Assembly: GCA_041739875.1 (NCBI GenBank)
Contig: JBGSNA010000357.1
Span: 10,886-74,885 of the forward strand
Direction of reading: 5' to 3'
Length of the DNA stretch: 64,000 bases
From: JBBSJZ01 sp041739875
Lineage (GTDB): Bacteria; Planctomycetota; Planctomycetia; Pirellulales; Pirellulaceae
Positions within the stretch are counted from its first letter, which is position 1; the number at the start of each line of letters is the position of its first letter. Below are positions 1 through 7,313 of this stretch, one piece after another. Below the pieces are notes generated by a model. The model saw only the letters and a program-made list of their open reading frames with translations. It ran no database searches and was not told the origin of the DNA. Position numbers and translations under genes: made by a program.

Positions 1-1
1 A

Positions 2-955
2 AGCGAGGTCGTCGAGATCCTTGATGCGTTGGTCGAAGCTGGCTTAGCCCAACAACGCGAAGTCGACGAGCGACGACCAACCATCGAGCTCACGGAGACG
101 GGCGAGAACGTCATGCATGCGAAGGAGCCGATGCCGGGCTCGGTGCAAATCAAGTTTGTGCTGGCCAAGCGATTAGTCGCTGCTGTGCGAGGCTTGGAAT
201 CGCCTGGATCGAACCCTGCGGATGAAGATGAGTTCGTGTCGACGCCAGGCTCAGAAGACAGACTGAATGCAAGCGTGGATTCCAGTCCCGGCGCGTCGAG
301 CACGAACGAGTCCGTGAAGCCCGTTCCTGAGTTGGATAGCGACGAGACGACCGATGAAGCCTCGGAACAGACGCAGCAGCTCGTTGAAATTCTTCGACGG
401 TGGCGACGAAAGATGTCAGCCGCATTGGGAATTCCAGCGTACCGAGTGTTGACCAACGTCTCGATCGACAGGATTGCTGAGGCAACCCCACGAACCATCG
501 CACAAATCACCGCGATTCCCGGAATCAGCGAAGCCACGATCACTCAATTTGGTCGTGACATCTTGGAATTGGTCGCACGTGGCTTGGGCGAGCCCATCGA
601 GTTTCTCGAACCGGCCCAACCGCGTGATTCAACTCACGAACGTGAACCGACCAAGACGGTGCAGGCGAGACAACTTAGCGAGATTGCGATCGAGAATCCG
701 CTGGGGACGGACTTTGTGAACCAGCCCCCCCAAACAGTCGTCTCATCAACCTCGCCTGCCAATCAGGACGTACCGCGAGTCGAAGTACCGCGAGACCGAG
801 CGACGGATGCCTATTGGACCTGGAGACTCTTTCGTGACGGCTATACTGCCGACCAGATCTCGCAAATTCGCCGTTGCGAGCGAGCTGCACTGGCGACCGA
901 CCTCAAAATCGCGGAAAACCTGGGTCATGAAGTTCGCCCCGAGTGGCGCAGCTGA
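2..955 (+). CDS. recQ: RecQ-type DNA helicase, C-terminal part (5' end outside window)
   Basis: The reading frame is open from the left edge, so the helicase core lies upstream of the window. The visible part starts in the winged-helix (RQC) region (LTETGENVMHAKEPMPGSVQ). An acidic linker rich in Ser and Glu follows, then an HRDC domain at about nt 371-584 (ILRRWRRKMSAALGIPAYRV, then AIPGISEATI with the helix-hairpin-like turn), and a C-terminal helix-turn-helix-like segment (DGYTADQISQIRR). In RecQ proteins RQC and HRDC bind DNA and help choose substrate structure during recombination and fork repair. The long acidic linker between RQC and HRDC is unusual against short bacterial RecQs. Another HRDC-containing helicase is possible because the motor is not visible. 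Confidence 0.75.
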   Translation, partial: SEVVEILDALVEAGLAQQREVDERRPTIELTETGENVMHAKEPMPGSVQIKFVLAKRLVAAVRGLESPGSNPADEDEFVSTPGSEDRLNASVDSSPGASSTNESVKPVPELDSDETTDEASEQTQQLVEILRRWRRKMSAALGIPAYRVLTNVSIDRIAEATPRTIAQITAIPGISEATITQFGRDILELVARGLGEPIEFLEPAQPRDSTHEREPTKTVQARQLSEIAIENPLGTDFVNQPPQTVVSSTSPANQDVPRVEVPRDRATDAYWTWRLFRDGYTADQISQIRRCERAALATDLKIAENLGHEVRPEWRS

Positions 956-1134
956 TTGGGCTTGGAACCGATTGCACGCTCTCGATACAGGCGAATTGTC
1001 GTTTTCAACGTGTATTGAGGCGCCGGTTAGCCGAAAATTGGCCTGCTCGGTACAATCCGTGCAAAGCACTCAACTCTCCACAATTTTGTTCTCGATCGGC
1101 GGACTGAACCAGGAACCGCCACGAAAGGTTTTCG

Positions 1135-3177
1135 ATGGATAATAGGCCAGAGGAGAATCCGAACTCCGGGGCTGAATCACGGGGTCGCCGAAACAACAAC
1201 TCGCTCCTGATCGCCTTAATAGTGGCCGGTTTGGTCGCGATGTTGTTTTTCAATCGCGGCACACCGCGTTCCGAAATCCCAGCTAGTTTCTTCCAGGAAC
1301 AGCTGGCCATTAACAATATCGAAACCGTGAGTATTGCGGAGACTCGTGTCCTTGGGACATTCAAGCTTCCGCCCGATGCACCAGCAGTGATGCTCGAGGG
1401 TGGCCGAAATGTCAGCACTGAGAAAGACGGCAAGCCCGTTAAACTGCTCAAAGAGTTCTACTTCAATCGCTCGTCCGATGATGGTGCCGTTGCCAGGCTC
1501 GAAAATCAGTTGCAACAAGCAAATATTCCGTATGAAGTGCTTGCGAAGGATAATACGGAACAAATCCTAAGCTTACTTGTCTTCATCGGCTTGCCACTCG
1601 CAGTCTTGTTCTTTGTCTTCATGATGATTCGCCGGACGCGAAGCGACATCATGGGTGGTGGTTTTCTTTCTGGGTTCAGCAAGAGTCCTGCCAAGCGATA
1701 TGAAGCGAACGATCAAGTTATCACGTTTGCCGATGTCGCAGGCCTGGAAGGCGTGAAAGCTGACTTGCAAGAAATTGTTGACTTCCTCAAATCGCCCGAA
1801 CGTTTTCAAAAACTCGGCGGGCGCGTGCCCAAGGGCGTGCTTCTCAACGGGCCTCCTGGAACGGGTAAGACTTTGCTCGCTCGCGCGGTGGCTGGTGAAG
1901 CCGAAGTCCCATTCTTCAGCGTCAACGGTAGCGAATTCATTCAAATGTTTGTCGGTGTAGGAGCGAGTCGAGTACGTGACTTGTTCAAGACAGCAAAAGA
2001 ACACAGCCCAGCGATCATCTTCATCGATGAAATCGACGCCGTCGGTCGTCAGCGTGGCGCCGGTCTCGGCGGTGGTCACGACGAACGCGAACAGACGCTC
2101 AATCAAATCCTCGGCGAGATGGACGGATTCAGCCCGACTCAAACCGTGATTGTCGTCGCGGCCACGAACCGACCGGATGTACTCGATCCTGCACTCCTTC
2201 GTCCCGGCCGTTTCGATCGGCACATTACTGTCGGTCGTCCGACGATGAAGGGTCGCGAAGAAATCTTCAAAGTTCACGTGCGCGACGTCCCGCTTGGCGA
2301 CGATGTTGACCTCAAACGACTCGCGGCCGGTACCGTCGGCCTGACCGGCGCGGATATCCGCAATATGGTGAATGAAGCCGCTCTTTGGGCTGCACGAAAC
2401 GACAAGAAAGTCGTCTCGATGATCGACTTTGACTACGCTCGCGACAAGATTTTGATGGGCGCCAAACGTGAGGAAGTCTTACAAGACAGCGAGAAAGAAA
2501 AGACCGCTTATCACGAGGCTGGGCACACGCTTACGGCTTGGCACCTCGAAGGCGCTTACGTCGTGCACAAGGTGACAATCATCCCGCGTGGCCGAGCACT
2601 CGGTGCGACCCAGTACGTCCCATCCGAAGATCGCATGAGCGTCAGCAAGCATGAACTTGAACACCAGCTCATTGTTCTGTTGGGCGGTCGAGCGGCGGAA
2701 AAGATCGTTTACAGCGAGACTTGTGCTGGCGCGGAAAACGATCTTGAACGTGCGACGAGCATCGCACGTCGCATGGTCACCCACTGGGGAATGTCATCCA
2801 AGATTGGACCAGTGAGCTACAAGACAAGCGACGAAGATCCGTTTCTCGGACGCGAAATCCACCAGCAACGTCAATTCAGTGAACACACTCAAGAGTTGAT
2901 CGACGAGGAAGTGGCTCGCATCCTACTCGAGGCCGATCAGAAAGCCGAACAACTTCTTCGTGAACATCGTGGTGAACTGGAATCCATCACGCGAGCGCTG
3001 CTTGAACGTGAAGAGTTGAGTGAAGTGGAGCTAACCGAGTTGCTCGGCCCGTCCGTCCATGCGACCAACGCCGATCGAAACTGGAAAAACAAGTCCGAGA
3101 TTACGGTCGCCCCAGATGCTGCAGAGCATAGCCCTGGGCCGGTCGTTCGACGCAATGGTGACGCGGCGTCCAAGTGA
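1135..3177 (+). CDS. ftsH: ATP-dependent zinc metalloprotease FtsH
   Basis: Membrane-anchored AAA+ protease that extracts and degrades membrane and short-lived cytosolic proteins. Two membrane helices (about residues 23-40 and 144-165) flank an extracytoplasmic segment. The AAA domain has Walker A GPPGTGKT at 239-246, Walker B IIFIDEID near 294-301 and the second region of homology around 344-362 (NRPDVLDPALLRPGRFD). The M41 peptidase site HEAGH is at 460-464, with the third zinc ligand in the AENDLERAT segment. At 680 residues it is slightly longer than E. coli FtsH. The ATG at 1135 is preceded by GAAAGG. rsgA follows after 11 nt, so the two are probably co-transcribed. Confidence 0.97.
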   Translation: MDNRPEENPNSGAESRGRRNNNSLLIALIVAGLVAMLFFNRGTPRSEIPASFFQEQLAINNIETVSIAETRVLGTFKLPPDAPAVMLEGGRNVSTEKDGKPVKLLKEFYFNRSSDDGAVARLENQLQQANIPYEVLAKDNTEQILSLLVFIGLPLAVLFFVFMMIRRTRSDIMGGGFLSGFSKSPAKRYEANDQVITFADVAGLEGVKADLQEIVDFLKSPERFQKLGGRVPKGVLLNGPPGTGKTLLARAVAGEAEVPFFSVNGSEFIQMFVGVGASRVRDLFKTAKEHSPAIIFIDEIDAVGRQRGAGLGGGHDEREQTLNQILGEMDGFSPTQTVIVVAATNRPDVLDPALLRPGRFDRHITVGRPTMKGREEIFKVHVRDVPLGDDVDLKRLAAGTVGLTGADIRNMVNEAALWAARNDKKVVSMIDFDYARDKILMGAKREEVLQDSEKEKTAYHEAGHTLTAWHLEGAYVVHKVTIIPRGRALGATQYVPSEDRMSVSKHELEHQLIVLLGGRAAEKIVYSETCAGAENDLERATSIARRMVTHWGMSSKIGPVSYKTSDEDPFLGREIHQQRQFSEHTQELIDEEVARILLEADQKAEQLLREHRGELESITRALLEREELSEVELTELLGPSVHATNADRNWKNKSEITVAPDAAEHSPGPVVRRNGDAASK

Positions 3178-3188
3178 CGCCTTGAAGG

Positions 3189-4328
3189 ATGGCCAAGAAA
3201 GGTTCGAAGTTCCGTGCCGATTTCCGCAAAAGCCACCAGGGTCGCGTTCGTCATGGGGACTTTACTCGTGAGTTCACCACTGGCGATCAAGATAAGCTTG
3301 CCGATGCGGTTCACGGCGAGCGAGTGAGCGGAAAAGGAGAATTAACACGGAAACGAACCGTCATCGGTTCTCAATCCGAACCGGACCAGTCAGCGGGCAT
3401 GTCCGTTGATCTCGACATCAGCAACGACGGCTTATTGATGGGCCGCGTCATCAGTGTTCACGGTCTTCGAAGTCGCGTGCTAGCCGACGATGGAACGATG
3501 TACGAGTGTGCCGTTCGGAGAGTGCTTAAGTCACTCAGCACGGACCAACGACACGTGGTCGTCGCAGGAGACCGCATCCACTTTCGCGCGGACTCTCACC
3601 AAGACGGAATGATCGAAAAAATCGAACCTCGACACGGTTTGATCAGTCGCAGCAGCCGCGGTCGCCAGCATGTGATCGTCGCCAACGTCGATTATCTAAT
3701 GATCATCGCTAGTGCCGCCGAACCGGGACTGAAGCCCGGTTTGATTGACCGTTTTCTATTAACCGCTGAGCAATGCAACGTTCGCCCCATCGTGGTGATC
3801 AACAAAGTCGATCTTGTCGACCCGGTTCCGCTCCAAGCCTTGATGGGTGCTTACGCAACGCTCGGTTACCGCGTGATCATGACCTCCGTCGCCACAGGTT
3901 TGAATATCGATTTTCTCGGCGAACTGCTGCGAGGCAACCAGACCGCACTGGCCGGGCAAAGCGGTGTCGGCAAGAGCAGCCTGCTCAACGCGATCCAGCC
4001 CGGGCTAGGTTTAGCGATTGCCGCAGTGAGTCGTGACAATGACAAAGGCCGACACACAACAACAGCCGCCAAGTTGATACCTCTGGATTGTGGTGGAGCG
4101 GTATTCGACACGCCAGGAATTCGCCAGTTCGAACTTTGGGGAATCGAAAACAATGAAGTCGCTGGATTGATGCCCGAGTTCCGCCCCTTCGTGAGCCAAT
4201 GTCGGTATCCGAACTGCTTACACATCGAAGAAGACGAATGTGCTGTAAAGAACGCAGTTGCCGACGGACGCATTGATGCGAGGCGCTATGATTCGTACTG
4301 TCACCTGATCGAGGAAGACGAACACTAA
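3189..4328 (+). CDS. rsgA: Small-ribosomal-subunit-dependent GTPase RsgA
   Basis: Circularly permuted GTPase that helps late maturation of the 30S subunit. An OB-fold precedes the G domain; the permuted order is visible: G4 NKVD at 205-208, G1 GQSGVGKS at 256-263, G3 DTPG at 307-310. A C-terminal zinc-binding segment carries C338, C343, H345 and C351. A basic N-terminal extension of about 70 residues (MAKKGSKFRADFRKS) precedes the OB fold, as in the E. coli-type long RsgA. The start ATG has GAAGG seven nt upstream and lies 11 nt after ftsH. The stop codon overlaps the next start (TAATG at 4326-4330). Confidence 0.95.
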   Translation: MAKKGSKFRADFRKSHQGRVRHGDFTREFTTGDQDKLADAVHGERVSGKGELTRKRTVIGSQSEPDQSAGMSVDLDISNDGLLMGRVISVHGLRSRVLADDGTMYECAVRRVLKSLSTDQRHVVVAGDRIHFRADSHQDGMIEKIEPRHGLISRSSRGRQHVIVANVDYLMIIASAAEPGLKPGLIDRFLLTAEQCNVRPIVVINKVDLVDPVPLQALMGAYATLGYRVIMTSVATGLNIDFLGELLRGNQTALAGQSGVGKSSLLNAIQPGLGLAIAAVSRDNDKGRHTTTAAKLIPLDCGGAVFDTPGIRQFELWGIENNEVAGLMPEFRPFVSQCRYPNCLHIEEDECAVKNAVADGRIDARRYDSYCHLIEEDEH

Positions 4329-4573
4329 TGAGGTTCAACTTGCTCTTGATCGCATCATCGGTGCTCTCGTTCCTCGTCTCGTCCGTGCTGTTCTGTATTG
4401 CAATCGGTGCAAACTTCACCGACGAAGGTTGGGGCGACAACAAAGCCGGACTCGCCGGCGCCAACGCGAAACTTCTTGCCGCATCAGCCATTTTAATGAC
4501 AGTCGCGATTATCGTCTTTTGGATGGGGATGCATCGATTGGCCAAACCGCCCAAGAACAACTCGCTTGAATAA
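4328..4573 (+). CDS. Small two-helix membrane protein, unknown function
   Basis: An 81-residue protein with two predicted membrane helices (about residues 5-27 and 49-68) separated by a short polar loop containing TDEGWGDNKAGL. Its ATG overlaps the rsgA stop (TAATG), which argues for translational coupling and for a real gene. I do not recognise a family. It could be a small membrane partner in the ftsH-rsgA transcript, but nothing in its sequence links it to proteolysis or ribosome assembly. Confidence 0.6.
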   Translation: MRFNLLLIASSVLSFLVSSVLFCIAIGANFTDEGWGDNKAGLAGANAKLLAASAILMTVAIIVFWMGMHRLAKPPKNNSLE

Positions 4574-4597
4574 CCGGTCCAAGCATTGATTCGTCAA

Positions 4598-4623
4598 GCG
4601 TAGCGAAGACTTTATCGCTACGC
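4598..4623. terminator. Hairpin between convergent genes
   Basis: A perfect 9-bp inverted repeat, GCGTAGCGA at 4598-4606 and TCGCTACGC at 4615-4623, with an 8-nt loop, sits between the small membrane protein and the convergent cfa gene and overlaps the cfa stop codon. It would fold in both transcripts. No clear T tract follows on either side, so it may act as a transcript-end stabiliser rather than a classical intrinsic terminator. Confidence 0.45.
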
Positions 4624-5970
4624 GGCGCGAGAATGTTGAAAATCGGAATTCTCCCGGTACAAATGCTCTCGCGTCGGCGGCATGATCGAAGCTTCTTTCT
4701 TTGCATGCTTCTCGCAAAGCACTTGAAACAGCCTTGCTCCGCCGTTCTTGAACGCTAACGAGCAACCGACCAAATACAACAGCCAAACCCGATACTTCTC
4801 TTCGCCGACATAGCCAATCGCTTCCTCGCGACGCTCATAAAGCCGTTGGCTCCAAAGTTTGCACGTTTGCATGTAGTGGTTCCGCCAGCCCTCCACGTCA
4901 TGCACTTCGAAGCCATTGGATTCCATTGATTGGACCATATCACCAATGTGATCCAGTTCTCCACCAGGGAAAATGTACTTATTCAACAAACGTCGCTCGG
5001 CGTTCATCTTGCGAAATTCCTTCATCGTCGGCTTTGCTGGCCGCGTGATTCCTTGAAGCAAGAACAGACCATGCTTGGGTAACAGCGAGTTTACTTTTCG
5101 CATGTAGCCAGCGAGGTTATCGATTCCAACGTGCTCGTACATCCCGATCGACGCGATCTTGTCGAACTCGCCCTCGAAATTCTTGTAATCACAAATCTCG
5201 ACGGCAACTTGGCTCTCCAGCCCCAACCGCCGAACCTTCGAACGCGTGTAAGACAATTGATTCTCGGCTAACGTGATACCGTGAGCACGAACACCGTAAT
5301 ACTTCGCCGCATGGCAAAGCAAACTACCCCAACCGAATCCGATATCCAGCAAACGCTCGCCCGGTTTGAGTTGTAGCTTCTTGCAAATCATATCCAACTT
5401 ATCGAACTGGGCTTGTTCAAGCGAATTGTTCCAATCCGTGAAATAGCCGCACGTGTAAACCATCTGTTCGTCAAGAAAGAGCTCGTAGAACTCGTTGCTG
5501 ACATCGTAATGAAATTGGATAAATTCGTGGTTCTCGGTCGCGCCGCGGTTGAGACCACTGACGTCGCCACGGTATTCGTGGTCAACGACTGAATTGCTAG
5601 CCGGTTCGAACACGAATGGCCATAGTGAGCGAACGAGTATCGACTTGCCGATTTTCTTGGATCGCTTGCGAGAGTCGCGAACGTGAAGTGCCTCCATGAA
5701 CGTATGGAGATCGGCTCCATGAAAATCGAGATGACCACAGGCGTAATGCTTGAGCAAGTTCTCCGGTGTGGGTCGACGTACGAGCGAGCCAATGACGCCA
5801 GGACCACTCACGGACAGAAACAGATCCGGGTCCACGTTCGTACCCAATGGCACCATGGTGCCGTCCCACAATCGCACACTGACGCGACTGTCCAATTGGA
5901 GTGCGAGTTGTTCGATCAGGGTTCTTGCAGCGTCTAACTGGCGTTGCGGGCGGGTCTTTCGTCCAAACAT
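4618..5970 (-). CDS. cfa: Cyclopropane-fatty-acyl-phospholipid synthase family methyltransferase
   Basis: SAM-dependent enzyme expected to methylenate unsaturated acyl chains of membrane phospholipids. The N-terminal lipid-binding part is followed by the family hallmarks: HYDVSNEFYELFLDEQMVYT, SAM motif I LLDIGFGWGSL, then EICDYKNFEGEFDKIASIGM and the EHVG segment, and FIFPGGELDHI-like residues (KYIFPGGELDHI). I start at the ATG at 5970 (MFGRKTRPQRQLDAART), giving 450 residues; an in-frame upstream extension of 38 residues to 6084 looks unlike the family. It is convergent with the ftsH-rsgA unit. Related mycolic-type or tuberculostearic methyltransferases cannot be excluded from sequence alone. 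Confidence 0.9.
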   Translation of the reverse strand: MFGRKTRPQRQLDAARTLIEQLALQLDSRVSVRLWDGTMVPLGTNVDPDLFLSVSGPGVIGSLVRRPTPENLLKHYACGHLDFHGADLHTFMEALHVRDSRKRSKKIGKSILVRSLWPFVFEPASNSVVDHEYRGDVSGLNRGATENHEFIQFHYDVSNEFYELFLDEQMVYTCGYFTDWNNSLEQAQFDKLDMICKKLQLKPGERLLDIGFGWGSLLCHAAKYYGVRAHGITLAENQLSYTRSKVRRLGLESQVAVEICDYKNFEGEFDKIASIGMYEHVGIDNLAGYMRKVNSLLPKHGLFLLQGITRPAKPTMKEFRKMNAERRLLNKYIFPGGELDHIGDMVQSMESNGFEVHDVEGWRNHYMQTCKLWSQRLYERREEAIGYVGEEKYRVWLLYLVGCSLAFKNGGARLFQVLCEKHAKKEASIMPPTREHLYRENSDFQHSRAA

Positions 5971-6162
5971 GGGTTGTCTCAGGGGCGTCTGGAATTCGGC
6001 AGGGGGGTGAGTGCTTCGGTACGGGAAACAAGTACGCAACGGTTGGTGAGGCCAAATTGAGTAAACTGGCTGTCCCGATCTCAAACCTCGTGGTGTTCAG
6101 ATACGGTATTCTTGTGGCGGCAGTCAACGCAGGAAAAACGTATACGCGAGCACGAGACAACA

Positions 6163-7011
6163 ATGAGATTTCCTCGGTTTTGGACGCGAGCCTACAACGC
6201 AAAAAAGACGGTTACGGCTCGTGGGTGGTCTGAATCGAGCCTCGAAGAAGCGACTCAAAACGCGGAATCGCGACTGGCACGTGTACTCGCTGCGTTAAGC
6301 ACTCCGGCCGGTATCGACTTAGATCGCTATGACTACGTCGTCGACAATGTCATTTGCGAAGAGGTGTTGGATCGCATCAATCACAAAGATGTTGAAGTCG
6401 CGGTGATCTCGCGAAATGCCTACGGAGCGTTGGTATTGAACGCCGCCAACATGATGTTTATTGACATCGATTTCCCACATTCTTCCGTGTCATGGAGCGG
6501 ATGCCTGTTCAGCTTATTTTCCAAGCCAAAAAGCCAGCCCGCGCAAGCGACGCCCGAGCAACAGACCCTTGATCGCGTGCGCCAGTGGCAATCGATGCAC
6601 CCTGACACGACCTTGCGAGCTTACCGCACTGCTGCGGGAGTTCGGTTAATTGTCGTCAATCGTTCGTTCGATGTCGTCGATGACGGTGCCGTTAGCATCA
6701 TGCAGACATTGGGCAGTGACTCGCTATACATCCAACTTTGTCGGTCACAGAACTGCTTTCGGGCCCGACTGACACCGAAACCGTGGCGAATTGGAATGAG
6801 CAAGCCTCCGGCATTGTTCCCTTTCAACTCGCCAGAAGACAAAGCCCTGTATGACGCGTGGTACGCGGGATACGTAGAGAAAGCGAAGAATTTCAAGGTT
6901 TGCACACATCTCGAAACTTTGGGACACGGATCCATCCACCCCAACCACGTGGCTCCCATCGAAATCCACGACCGTCTATGTTGCGACAATCAAGATTTGC
7001 CACTGGCATAA
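6163..7011 (+). CDS. Conserved uncharacterised protein with an hDhD motif
   Basis: A 282-residue soluble protein of a family I recognise as widespread and uncharacterised. Conserved-looking blocks are NAYGALVLNAANMMFIDIDF, AYRTAAGVRLIVV and RSQNCFRARLTPKPWRIG, and a C-terminal IEIHDRLC. The MFIDIDF block followed about 60 residues later by RTAAGVRL resembles the catalytic hDhD and the later basic motif of archaeo-eukaryotic primase/polymerases, but no clear SxH motif is seen, so that link is a weak inference. I chose the ATG at 6163; an upstream in-frame start at 6112 adds 17 unremarkable residues. It is divergent from cfa and alone. Confidence 0.75.
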   Translation: MRFPRFWTRAYNAKKTVTARGWSESSLEEATQNAESRLARVLAALSTPAGIDLDRYDYVVDNVICEEVLDRINHKDVEVAVISRNAYGALVLNAANMMFIDIDFPHSSVSWSGCLFSLFSKPKSQPAQATPEQQTLDRVRQWQSMHPDTTLRAYRTAAGVRLIVVNRSFDVVDDGAVSIMQTLGSDSLYIQLCRSQNCFRARLTPKPWRIGMSKPPALFPFNSPEDKALYDAWYAGYVEKAKNFKVCTHLETLGHGSIHPNHVAPIEIHDRLCCDNQDLPLA

Positions 7012-7119
7012 ACGGGTCTGTTGTGAGAATTACGACAATTGCCTGGGTTCAAGGGCGACTATTTTCGCGTTTCACGGTTGTTGAAGCGTGTGCACGCATA
7101 TCCTTTTACGCGTGTTTCG

Positions 7120-7148
7120 TTGACTCGACTGGGGTCTCGAACTAAGAT
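7120..7148 (+). promoter_or_regulatory. Candidate sigma-70-type promoter for the kinase gene
   Basis: TTGACT at 7120-7125 and TAAGAT at 7143-7148 are separated by 17 nt, good spacing for a housekeeping promoter. It lies about 165 nt upstream of the kinase ATG, in a 302-nt gap (7012-7313) with no gene. Planctomycete promoter consensus is poorly known, so this is only a candidate. Nothing else notable was seen in the gap. Confidence 0.35.
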
Positions 7149-7313
7149 GGGATGGCTGTACGTTCAGTTGCCTAAGTTGTTTTGCAGGAAGCGTTTACGA
7201 TGGCCAACAGCATTCTCGGCAAGTTTTCCGAGCTACTTTTCTTATCTCCATAATGTGCTGTATCTTTCGCGTTACCTCGAATCGTTTTCGAGCGAGCGGG
7301 GTTGGAATTGATA

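Noticed and set aside
1573..2277. A 234-residue minus-strand frame inside ftsH
   Set aside because: Antisense to the AAA domain; no start signal or homology.
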